Positions 35,997 through 43,543 of a stretch of DNA of 64,000 nucleotides are shown piece after piece. The stretch is from the NCBI GenBank assembly GCA_963812525.1, contig CAWEVL010000011.1, positions 186,001-250,000 on the forward strand, given 5' to 3'. Numbering within the stretch: position 1 is the first letter of the stretch; each line of letters begins with the position of its first letter. A program made the position numbers and the translations under genes. This DNA is from Bog-756 sp963812525 (GTDB lineage: Bacteria > Actinomycetota > Acidimicrobiia > Acidimicrobiales > RAAP-2). Under the pieces are notes generated by a model that ran no database searches, had not been told where the DNA came from, and worked only from the letters and a program-made list of their open reading frames with translations.

Positions 35997-38015
35997 GTGT
36001 CGATCCCCAGCTTCGTCCTGGTCCAGGGAGTCATCACCGGCCTCGGGTACGGACTGCTGGCCATGGGCCTCGTCCTCATCTACCGGACCAACCGGGTACT
36101 CAACTTCGCCCAGGGCCAGCTGGGCGTGGTGGCGGCGGTGTTCCTGGTCAAGTGCTTCTACGACTTCGGCTTCAACTACTGGTTCGCCCTGGTGCTCGCC
36201 CTGGTCCTGGCCGCGGTGGTGGGGGCCCTCTGCGAGCTGCTGCTGCGGCGGCTGTTCAACCGACCGCGGGTCCTGGTGATGGTGGCCACCATCGGCCTCT
36301 CCCAGGTGCTGTTCGTCTTCACCGCCCTGCCCTTCATCCGGCCGAAGAACCTCTTCAAGCCGTTCCCGGTCCCCGTCGACATCTCCTTCCACATCGGGAC
36401 CTACCTGTTCACCCCGGGCCAGGTGGCCACCCTGGTCGTGGCCCCCATCGTGGCCATGGCCCTGGCCGGCTTCGTCAAGTGGTCGCCCTGGGGACTGGCC
36501 ATGCGGGCCATGGCCGAGAACGCCGATTCGGCCCGTCTGTCCGGGGTGTGGGTGCGACGGACCTCCACGGTGACCTGGACCCTGGCCGGCGTGCTGTCGG
36601 CCTTCGCCGCCATCCTGGCCGCGCCGGGCCAGACGTCGTCGCTCACCGAGGTGCTCAGCCCCGAGCTGCTGCTGCTGGCGCTCACCGCGGCCATGGTCGG
36701 GGCCATGGTCAACCTGACGGTGGCGTTCATCGCCGCCATCGGGGTGGGGGTGATCCAGGAGGTCCTGGTGTGGAACCTGTCCAGCACGGCCCAGGTGGAC
36801 CTGGTGCTGTTCGCCATGGTGCTGGTCGTGCTGCTGGTCCGCATCGCCGCCCTGCCCACCGGCTCCCGCCGCGAGGACCGCTCGACCTGGTTGGAGAGCT
36901 CCCGGAACCAGCGGGCCCAGGACGGCCCGCTGCGGCGATGGGTCGGTACCACCGGCGTGGCGGCCACCGTGGTCGTGGTGGCCCTGGCACCGTTCGTGAT
37001 CAGCACCGGGCGGTCCTTCCTGCTCTCGCAGATCTGCATCTACGCGGTGATCGCCCTCTCGCTGACGGTGCTGACCGGGTGGGCCGGCCAGGTCTCGCTG
37101 GGCCAGTTCGGCCTGGTGGCCTGCGGGGCGCTGATGGCCGCCCACCTGGGCTCCAGTGTCCCGCTCATCCTCCTCATGCCGTTCGCCGGCGCCGTGACCG
37201 CGCTGATCGCCGTGCTGGTGGGCCTGCCCGCCCTCCGGGTCCGGGGCCTCTACCTGGCGGTGAGCACCCTGGCCTTCAGCCTGTGGTTCATGGGCTCGGT
37301 GCTGTCCACCCCCTGTTGGAACCTCCCCCTGGTGGGCAAGTCGATGTGCACCGGCCTGCCCAACCCCCAGTCCACGCTCATCGCCGCCCCGAGCTTCCTC
37401 GGGATCCAACTGGGGTCGGCGCGTTCGTTCGCCTGGTTCTCGCTGGCGGTGCTGGTGCTGTCGGTCGTCATGGTCCGGGTGTGGCGGGATCGGGGGGTGG
37501 CCCGCCGGCTGATGGCCGTTCGGGACAACGAGACCGGGGCAGGGGCCATGGGCATCCCGCTGGCCCGGTCCAAGCTGCTGGCCTTCGCCCTCTCGGGCTT
37601 CATCGCCGGCTACGCCGGCGTGTGCCTGGCCTTCGCCACCGAACGGTTCTCCACCGCCACCTTCGACCCGGCCTTCTCCATCCTGGTGGTGTCGATGGTG
37701 GTCATCGGGGGGCTGGGCTCCATCGACGGGGCGGTGCTCGGGGCCGTCTACCTGGTGGGTATCCCGGCCCTGTTCGGCACCACGCCGACCATCCAGTTCC
37801 TGACCAGCGGCATCGGCCTGCTGGCGTTCATCCTCTATCTCCCCGGGGGCCTGGCCGACCTGCTCCACCGCCTCGGCGACCTGGTCACCCAAGGCCTCGA
37901 GCGGCTGCTGTCCCGACCTGCCACCCGGTCCGGACCGGGGGACGGCAGCGGCGGACCCGACGGACCCGGCGGACCCGACGGCGTCGAACCGGTCGTCGGC
38001 ACGGTGGCCCGATGA
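35997..38015 (+). CDS. Fused LivH-LivM branched-chain-type ABC permease
   Basis: A 672-residue protein uniting the two permeases that are normally separate. Residues about 1-290 are LivH-like (FVLVQGVITGLGYGLLAMGLVLIYRTNRVLNFAQGQLG). Residues about 320-640 are LivM-like (IYAVIALSLTVLTGWAGQVSLGQFGLVACGA, VRDNETGAGAMGIPLARSKLLAFALSGFIAGYAG, VIGGLGSIDGAVLGA). The tail is a Gly/Pro/Asp-rich stretch from short DNA repeats (about 37937-37980). It would move a branched-chain amino acid, amide or similar solute inward. The GTG start is eight bases after the MFS-ATPase stop, and it overlaps livG by four bases. Confidence 0.92.
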   Translation: MSIPSFVLVQGVITGLGYGLLAMGLVLIYRTNRVLNFAQGQLGVVAAVFLVKCFYDFGFNYWFALVLALVLAAVVGALCELLLRRLFNRPRVLVMVATIGLSQVLFVFTALPFIRPKNLFKPFPVPVDISFHIGTYLFTPGQVATLVVAPIVAMALAGFVKWSPWGLAMRAMAENADSARLSGVWVRRTSTVTWTLAGVLSAFAAILAAPGQTSSLTEVLSPELLLLALTAAMVGAMVNLTVAFIAAIGVGVIQEVLVWNLSSTAQVDLVLFAMVLVVLLVRIAALPTGSRREDRSTWLESSRNQRAQDGPLRRWVGTTGVAATVVVVALAPFVISTGRSFLLSQICIYAVIALSLTVLTGWAGQVSLGQFGLVACGALMAAHLGSSVPLILLMPFAGAVTALIAVLVGLPALRVRGLYLAVSTLAFSLWFMGSVLSTPCWNLPLVGKSMCTGLPNPQSTLIAAPSFLGIQLGSARSFAWFSLAVLVLSVVMVRVWRDRGVARRLMAVRDNETGAGAMGIPLARSKLLAFALSGFIAGYAGVCLAFATERFSTATFDPAFSILVVSMVVIGGLGSIDGAVLGAVYLVGIPALFGTTPTIQFLTSGIGLLAFILYLPGGLADLLHRLGDLVTQGLERLLSRPATRSGPGDGSGGPDGPGGPDGVEPVVGTVAR

Positions 38016-38935
38016 CGGCGCTCGGCGCAGCGGCCGGCACGGTGGCGCCGGCCGGACCGGCCCGGCTGGACGTGGGCGGGGTGGTGGTCGACTTCGGCGG
38101 CGTGCGGGCCGTGGACGGCGCCGATCTCTCGGCCGAGCCCGGGGCCATCATCGGCCTCATCGGGCCCAACGGCTCGGGCAAGACCACCCTGCTCGACGTC
38201 ATCTCGGGGTTGGTCACCCCGGCCGCCGGCTCGGTGTGCCTCGACGGGGAGAGCCTGGTGGAGTACCTGCCCGAGGAGCGGTCGTCCCTCGGCGTGGTGC
38301 GCTCGTTCCAGGACTGCCGGCTCTTCCCGGAACTGTCGGTGGAGGACGTGCTCATGCTGACCCTCGACGCCCGCCGCCCGGTCGGCATCGTCTCTTCGAC
38401 CCTGCAGCTCCCGTGGGCCCGGCGGGCCGAGCGGGCCAAGCGTACCGAGGTGGACGGGGTGATCGCCTCGTTCGGCATCGACCGGTTCCGCCGGCACCGC
38501 ATCGCCCAGCTCTCCACCGGTACCCGGCGGGTGGTCGACCTGGCCTCGATCGTCCTGGCCCGCCCCCGCCTGCTCCTGTTGGACGAGCCGACCGCCGGGA
38601 TCGCCCAGCGGGAGGCCGAGGCCTTCGTCCCCCTGCTCCGGCGGCTGCACCAGCTGGCCGACACCACCATCGTCCTGGTCGAGCACGACGTGCCCCTGGT
38701 CTTCGCCCTGTGCACCAAGGTGGTGATGATGGAGACCGGCCGGGTGGTGTCATCGGGCACGCCGGACCAGGTGCAGCGCGATCCCCGCGCCCTGGCTGCC
38801 TACCTCGGGGCCAGCGAGGAGGCGCTGGCCGTGTCCGGTGCCGTCCCCCCGCGCCCGACCGATGGTTCGGCGGAGCGGGGTCCTCCCGGTCCGGTCCGAG
38901 ATGACCACGACCCACCCAGGCGGGCGGGGGAGTAG
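38012..38935 (+). CDS. LivG-type ABC transporter ATP-binding protein
   Basis: About 307 residues. Walker A GPNGSGKTTLLDVISGL, the LivG-type insertion after VVRSFQDCRLFPELSVEDVLML, Walker B LLLLDEPTAGIAQ, switch VLVEHDVPLVFALC. The signature reads QLSTGTRRVVDLASIVL rather than LSxGQ, a mild departure seen in this subgroup. ATGA overlap with the LivHM gene. Together with the MFS-fused LivF it gives the two ATPases such importers need; no binding-protein gene is adjacent. A disordered tail of about 40 residues follows the fold. Confidence 0.92.
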   Translation: MTALGAAAGTVAPAGPARLDVGGVVVDFGGVRAVDGADLSAEPGAIIGLIGPNGSGKTTLLDVISGLVTPAAGSVCLDGESLVEYLPEERSSLGVVRSFQDCRLFPELSVEDVLMLTLDARRPVGIVSSTLQLPWARRAERAKRTEVDGVIASFGIDRFRRHRIAQLSTGTRRVVDLASIVLARPRLLLLDEPTAGIAQREAEAFVPLLRRLHQLADTTIVLVEHDVPLVFALCTKVVMMETGRVVSSGTPDQVQRDPRALAAYLGASEEALAVSGAVPPRPTDGSAERGPPGPVRDDHDPPRRAGE

Positions 38936-38950
38936 GCCGGGCCGGTCCGC

Positions 38951-39802
38951 TCAGGGCCGGGGCATGGCCGGTCCGAAGGGCACGTCGCCCCGAAGGGTGA
39001 CGCGGTGGGCGATGCGCACGGCGTCCCCGTAGTCGTCCAGGGCGTAGTGGAGGGTGGCCCGGTTGTCCCAGAAGGCCACGGAACCCGGGCGCCACCGGAA
39101 CCGGCAGGTCAGCTCGGGCTGGGTGCAGTGCCGGTAGAGCAGATCGAGGATCCCGTCACTCTCGTGCTTGGACAGCCCCAGGATCGACTGGGTGAACTGG
39201 GGGTTGACGAAGAGCCCGTTGCGCCCGTTTTCGGGGTGGGTGCGCACCACCGGATGGAGGGCGGGGAGCAGTGTCGCGTAGCGTTCGCCCTCCCACTCGT
39301 ACCCGCCCCGGGCCTGGACATCGGCGGCGAACCAGGGATCGAAATGGATGGCGATCAGGGAGTCGCACATCGTGCGGACGGGGTCGGACAGCCGGTCGTA
39401 GGCGTCCTGGAGGCTGGCCCAGGTGGTGTCGCCGCCGACCTCGGGGCAGTCCACCATGGAGAGGATGGACCCGAACGCCGGGGCCTGCAGGAAGGTCACG
39501 TCGGTGTGCCACCAGCTGGCCCGGTCCTCCCGCCCGTCGATGGCCAACACCTCGGGGTTCCCTTCCAGGGCGGGCAGCACCGGGTGGCCCTCGGTGACCT
39601 CGCCGAACTGCCGGGCGAAGTCGGCCTGCTGGGCGGGGGAGAGCTGCTGGTCCCGGAAGAACACGACGTGATGGGTGTTCAGCGCCTGCCTGACCTCGGC
39701 CACCTGCTCCGAGCTCAGGGGCCGGGCCAGGTCGACGCCGTGGATCTCGGCCCCGATGATCGGGGAGAGGGGCCGGATGTCCAACTGGGTGCCGACGGCC
39801 AT
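38951..39802 (-). CDS. TauD/TfdA-family Fe(II)/2-oxoglutarate dioxygenase
   Basis: A 283-residue protein. Iron ligands: HxD in ASWWHTDVTFLQAP and the distal His in WDNRATLHYALDDY; VRTHPENGRNGLFVNPQF and the final IAHRVTLRGD complete the family pattern (Arg for 2-oxoglutarate). Members oxidise taurine, aryloxyacetates, alkyl sulfates or carnitine-type compounds; the substrate is not readable. The ATG at 39802 leaves the usual LDIRPLSPIIGAEIHGVDL start. It runs toward the livG gene with only 15 bases between. Confidence 0.92.
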   Translation of the reverse strand: MAVGTQLDIRPLSPIIGAEIHGVDLARPLSSEQVAEVRQALNTHHVVFFRDQQLSPAQQADFARQFGEVTEGHPVLPALEGNPEVLAIDGREDRASWWHTDVTFLQAPAFGSILSMVDCPEVGGDTTWASLQDAYDRLSDPVRTMCDSLIAIHFDPWFAADVQARGGYEWEGERYATLLPALHPVVRTHPENGRNGLFVNPQFTQSILGLSKHESDGILDLLYRHCTQPELTCRFRWRPGSVAFWDNRATLHYALDDYGDAVRIAHRVTLRGDVPFGPAMPRP

Positions 39803-39936
39803 GGGGCCAGTGTGCCCCAGGACGCCGCGCCACTCAACCGGTGTGGCCCTTCAGCCACTGTGGCAACGTGGGGATCGGCCCGGCCGGTCGTCCGGGACGG
39901 CCGGTTGCCGGGGCCGTCGGTCGCCGAGCCACCGAG

Positions 39937-40010
39937 CCCCGAACCGCCGATCCCCGAACCGCCGAAGCCCCGAACCGCCGATCCCGAACCGCCGATCCCG
40001 AACCGCCGAC
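39937..40010. repeat. 14-15 bp tandem repeat, five copies, upstream of the esterase gene
   Basis: Five near-identical units with core CCCGAACCGCCGA occupy about 39937-40010 in the 227-base gap between the divergent TauD and esterase genes. They end 19 bases before the ATG, just ahead of a GAGAGGAAG ribosome site. They may be simple replication slippage, or may bind a regulator; the rest of the gap shows nothing recognisable. Confidence 0.8.
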
Positions 40011-40029
40011 CCGAGAGGAAGCCCGCCCC

Positions 40030-41052
40030 ATGACCGTGCTGCCGACCCCGCGACGCAACTTCTCTCCCTGGTACCAGGTGGTCAGCCGGCTGATGGCCGC
40101 GGAGGAGCCCGACGGGCTCCCGGTCGATCTGTCGGGGTATGAGGCCTGGGCCGAGCGCTTCACCGTCCGCCTGGTGGACATGCTGGCCCCGTGGCCGACG
40201 CCGGTCCCCCTCGAGGTCGAGGTCACCGAGGAGGTGGCCGGTGACGGCTACCTCCGGTCGCGGATCGTGTTCGACACCGAGGCGGACATGGCGGTCCCGG
40301 CCTACCTGCTGGTACCCGACGGGCGCGGGGCGCCGGGCTCGGCGGTGCTGGCCGTCCACGGGCACGGACCGGGCAAGTCCCGGATCTGTGGCATCGATGA
40401 CCCCGAGGCCGCTCCCGGCAGCGACTACGCCGCGGAGTTGGCCCGCCGGGGCCATGTCGTCCTGGCCCCGGACCTCCGGTGCTTCGGCGAGCGGGCCGAT
40501 TGGAACCCCGACGACCACTACGCGTGCGACACCAACCTGGTCCACCAGGTCATGGCCGGGTGGAACCCGCTCACCCAGAACCTCTGGGACCTGGGACGTG
40601 CCCTGGACGTGCTCGAGGCCCATCCGCTGGTCGACCCGGCCCGTATCGGAGTGGCCGGCTTCTCCTACGGCGGGACCATGTCGCTGTTCCTGGCCGCCAC
40701 CGATCGTCGGGTGGCCGCCGCCGTGGTCAGCGGCTACTTCTCCTCGTGGTCGGAGTCGCACAAGGTCCCGTGGAACATGTGCGGCTCCCAGGTGCTCTTC
40801 GGGATGCAGGGCCGCATGGAGCACGTCGACCTGGGGGCCCTGGTGGCCCCCCGCCCCCTGCTGGTCGAGAACGGCCGCGACGACCTCCTGTTCCCGCTGG
40901 CCGCCTCGGAGGCCGCCCTGGCCCGGTTGCGGCCGCTCTACGAACGCAACGGGGCCGGCGACCGGCTGGTCCACGACGCCTTCGACGGGGAGCACCAGTG
41001 GCACGGCACCCTGGCATACCCCTTCCTCGACCGCTGGCTGGTCAGCGGCTGA
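40030..41052 (+). CDS. Alpha/beta hydrolase, dienelactone hydrolase/acetyl esterase type
   Basis: About 340 residues. AVLAVHGHGPGKSRICGID (oxyanion region), ARIGVAGFSYGGTMSLFLAAT with the nucleophile Ser, PRPLLVENGRDDLLFP with the Asp, and FDGEHQWHG with the His make a full triad. The large lid and N-terminal region resemble the acetyl xylan esterase/DUF1100-like esterases. No signal peptide. The ATG at 40030 follows GAGAGGAAG. The 3' end lies in a 74-bp tandem duplication, so the last residues (YPFLDRWLVSG) are encoded twice, the second time after the stop. Confidence 0.85.
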   Translation: MTVLPTPRRNFSPWYQVVSRLMAAEEPDGLPVDLSGYEAWAERFTVRLVDMLAPWPTPVPLEVEVTEEVAGDGYLRSRIVFDTEADMAVPAYLLVPDGRGAPGSAVLAVHGHGPGKSRICGIDDPEAAPGSDYAAELARRGHVVLAPDLRCFGERADWNPDDHYACDTNLVHQVMAGWNPLTQNLWDLGRALDVLEAHPLVDPARIGVAGFSYGGTMSLFLAATDRRVAAAVVSGYFSSWSESHKVPWNMCGSQVLFGMQGRMEHVDLGALVAPRPLLVENGRDDLLFPLAASEAALARLRPLYERNGAGDRLVHDAFDGEHQWHGTLAYPFLDRWLVSG

Positions 41053-41164
41053 GCAGCGCCGCCGACTCCGGGTCGAGGAACACCCTGGCCTACCCCTTCC
41101 TCGACCGCTGGCTGGTCAGCGGCTGAGCAGCGCCGCCGACTCCGGGTCGAGGAACACCCTGGCA
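41007..41164. repeat. 74-bp tandem duplication across a convergent gene junction
   Basis: Copy 1 is 41007-41080, copy 2 is 41081-41154 with one mismatch, and a partial third (CACCCTGGCA) is 41155-41164. The unit contains the end of the esterase gene and, antisense, the end of the nagB-like gene. Short flanking repeats suggest slippage or unequal exchange. Confidence 0.9.
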
Positions 41165-41868
41165 TGGGGTGTGCGTTGGAGGATGGACGCCGGGCACGCG
41201 GTGGTCACCGGGCCCTCCAGGGCGGTGCGCACCGGCTCGGCTTTGCGGGCTTCGGGCACCACGGCCAGGACCCGGTCGGCCCGCAGCAGGGCGGGGACGG
41301 TGACGGTCATGGCCCGGGCCGGCACGTCGGCGTCGGAGGCGAAGTGCCCTTCGTCGACCTGCTGGCGCCGGCAGCCGTCGTCGAGGGTGACCACCTTGAC
41401 GTCGAGGGGGTCCTCGAAGTCGGCCACCGGAGGATCGTTGAAGGCCAGGTGGCCGTTCTCGCCGATGCCCAGGCAGCACAGGTCGAGCGGGTACCGGCGC
41501 AGCAGCGCGGCGTAGCGGGCGCACTCGTCCGCCGGGGGGGCGAGGCCGTCGAGGTAGTGGGTGGCCCGGGGATGGGCCGGTGCCTCGATGCGCTCCCGGA
41601 TCCAGCGGCGGAAGCCGGCCGGATGGTCCGGCCCCACCCCCACGTACTCGTCCATGTGGAACACCACCATGGCCGACCAGGGCACGGCTCGCTCGGGGGC
41701 GCGCAGGGCCGCCACGAAGGCCAGTTGGGAGTTGCCGGTGGCGAACATGGCGTGGGCCGCGCCCCGGCGCGCCACCACCTCCCGCAGGATCTCCGCCGCC
41801 GTGTCGGCCGCCGCCGCCGCCATGGCCTCGGTCGTGGGGAGGACCGCCACGTCCGCTGCTGCGCTCAT
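41116..41868 (-). CDS. Glucosamine-6-phosphate deaminase (NagB) family protein
   Basis: About 250 residues: HAMFATGNSQLAFVAALR (phosphate loop), MVVFHMDEYVGVGPDHPAGF, DLCCLGIGENGHLAFNDPP, and C-terminal SILQRTPHARVFLDPESAALL. These are the NagB motifs, so conversion of glucosamine-6-P to fructose-6-P or a close reaction is expected. The ATG at 41868 is supported by a TACAGT box six bases upstream; a longer frame to 41949 is low-complexity. Its stop lies in the second copy of the 74-bp duplication. Confidence 0.88.
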   Translation of the reverse strand: MSAAADVAVLPTTEAMAAAAADTAAEILREVVARRGAAHAMFATGNSQLAFVAALRAPERAVPWSAMVVFHMDEYVGVGPDHPAGFRRWIRERIEAPAHPRATHYLDGLAPPADECARYAALLRRYPLDLCCLGIGENGHLAFNDPPVADFEDPLDVKVVTLDDGCRRQQVDEGHFASDADVPARAMTVTVPALLRADRVLAVVPEARKAEPVRTALEGPVTTACPASILQRTPHARVFLDPESAALLSR

Positions 41869-41874
41869 GGACGC

Positions 41875-41880
41875 ACTGTA
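41875..41880 (-). promoter_or_regulatory. Leaderless -10 box for the nagB-like gene
   Basis: TACAGT on the minus strand, six bases before the ATG at 41868. Confidence 0.55.
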
Positions 41881-42020
41881 GGGGAGCGGGGGACGGGGCC
41901 CACGGGGCCCCTGGTGGCGGACTGGCGCGCTACGGTGCCCAACGGGCACCCTGGGTCCACCCGTCGGAGCCCACCGGCCCCCGACGGCGGGACCGCTCGA
42001 CGACTGGGGAGGACAGACAG

Positions 42021-42518
42021 GTGGCAGACGACATCCTGAGCACGATCATCGGGAGGCCGACCGGCACCACGGTGGTGACCGTCGAGCGCGGCCAACTGGC
42101 CCAGTTCGCCGACGCCGTGAAGGACGAGAGCCCGATCTACCGGGACACGCGTGCGGCCACCGAGGCCGGACTGGCGGGCATCCCCGCCCCTCCCACCTAC
42201 CCGTTCGTGATGGGCAACTTCGGGGTCTTCCCGGAGCTGCAGACGGAGGCGGACCCGGTGGGAAACCCCATGGCCGAGGTGCTGGGCCCGCTGATGGCCA
42301 AAGGTGGGCTGATCCTCCACGGGGAGCAGGAGTTCACCTACCACCGCCCGGTCGTGGCCGGTGACGTGCTGGTCGGAGCGGGCAGCGTGGTCGATGCATA
42401 CCAGAAGGAGTCCAAGGGCAAGACCATGACCTTCATCGTGGTCGAGACGGCCTGGAGCGAGCAGTCCACCGGCGAGCCGGTCTGCACGTCGGTGATGAAC
42501 CTCATCCACCGCGTCTGA
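42021..42518 (+). CDS. MaoC/FAS1-type dehydratase subunit (HadA/HadC-like)
   Basis: About 165 residues of the hot-dog N-terminal dehydratase type: VTVERGQLAQFADAVKDESPIYRD, IPAPPTYPFVMG and LHGEQEFTYHRPVVAGDVL. Such proteins lack the Asp/His active pair and work with a MaoC subunit that has it; a candidate partner is at 45916. GGGAGGA lies about eight bases before the GTG at 42021. Its TGATG junction with the crotonase gene implies coupling. Confidence 0.85.
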   Translation: MADDILSTIIGRPTGTTVVTVERGQLAQFADAVKDESPIYRDTRAATEAGLAGIPAPPTYPFVMGNFGVFPELQTEADPVGNPMAEVLGPLMAKGGLILHGEQEFTYHRPVVAGDVLVGAGSVVDAYQKESKGKTMTFIVVETAWSEQSTGEPVCTSVMNLIHRV

Positions 42519-43396
42519 TGGGGGACGAGGGCATGGCGTCGGGTTCCCCGGGGGCGGCCCCGACCCCGCCGGCGTCGGTCTCCGGCGAGGAGGCCGTGCT
42601 CCGGAGGGTCGAGGACGGCGTCGCCTGGATCACCCTGAACCGGCCCGAGGCGGGGAACGCCATCACCCTCGGCATGCGGGAGCAGATCATCGACTGGCTC
42701 GAGCAGGCCTCGGCCGATCTGGCCGTGCGGGTGGTGGTGCTGACCGGAGCCGGCGAAAAGGGGTTCTGCACCGGGGCCGACCTCCGGTCGTCCGGACCCG
42801 GGCCGGAGCGGCCCGAGGGGGCGCCCGCGCGGGCCGTGGGTGAGGCGGCGCGACTCATCCGCACCGGATGGCAGCGCCTGGTCTCGGCCGTGCTGGACTG
42901 CGAGAAGCCGGTCATCGCCGCCGTGAACGCCACCGCCGCCGGAGGGGGGATGCACCTGGCCCTGGCCTGCGACCTGGTACTGGCCGCCGAGGAGGCCAGG
43001 TTCATCGAGGTCTTCGTCCGTCGGGGCATCGCCCCCGACGCCGGTGGCGCCTATCTGCTGCCCCGGCTCATCGGTCCCCAACGGGCCAAGGAGCTGTTCT
43101 TCTTCGGGGACGACGTGCCCGCCGCCGAGGCCGAGCGCCTGGGCCTGGTCAACCGGGTGGTGCCCCGGGACGAGCTGCTCGGTCTGGCCGGCGAGTGGGC
43201 CGCCCGACTGGCCGCCGGTCCGACCCGGGCCATCAGTGTGGCCAAGCAGCTGACCAACCGGTCCCTCGAGTCCGACCGGGCCACCGCCCTGTGGGACGAA
43301 GCCGTGGCCCAGGAGCTGGTGACCGGCACCGACGACTGCCGTGAGGGCCTGGCCGCATTCGCCGAGCGTCGACCCCCGGTGTTCCGGGGCTGGTAG
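42518..43396 (+). CDS. Enoyl-CoA hydratase/isomerase (crotonase) family protein
   Basis: A 292-residue crotonase. VAWITLNRPEAGNAITLGM and VVVLTGAGEKGFCTGADLRSS give the first oxyanion strand, AAVNATAAGGGMHLALACDLVLAAEEARF the second, and the catalytic region RRGIAPDAGGAYLLPRLIG shows Asp where many hydratases have Glu. It is therefore a hydratase, isomerase or related CoA enzyme. The ATG overlaps the stop of the MaoC gene. The first 25 residues are a Pro/Ala-rich extension. Confidence 0.9.
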   Translation: MGDEGMASGSPGAAPTPPASVSGEEAVLRRVEDGVAWITLNRPEAGNAITLGMREQIIDWLEQASADLAVRVVVLTGAGEKGFCTGADLRSSGPGPERPEGAPARAVGEAARLIRTGWQRLVSAVLDCEKPVIAAVNATAAGGGMHLALACDLVLAAEEARFIEVFVRRGIAPDAGGAYLLPRLIGPQRAKELFFFGDDVPAAEAERLGLVNRVVPRDELLGLAGEWAARLAAGPTRAISVAKQLTNRSLESDRATALWDEAVAQELVTGTDDCREGLAAFAERRPPVFRGW

Positions 43397-43411
43397 AAGC
43401 TGGGGGCCGGG

Positions 43412-43425
43412 TAGAACGGGTTCTG
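43412..43425. promoter_or_regulatory. KstR-like operator upstream of the fused acyl-CoA dehydrogenase
   Basis: TAGAACGGGTTCTG is an inverted repeat (TAGAAC-N2-GTTCTG) that differs at its last base from the TNNAACNNGTTNNA motif of the mycobacterial cholesterol regulator KstR. It lies at the -35 position of a TAGACA -10-like box at 43445-43450. Confidence 0.45.
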
Positions 43426-43543
43426 GTTCCGGCGGGTGAGATGGTAGACACTCTGCCGTGCCCACCAGCCTGACCACCGCCCCGGGCCACTCGGCCCTCC
43501 GTCCACCATGGCCGGTGGGTGGCCGTCGGACCGGGAGCTGACC

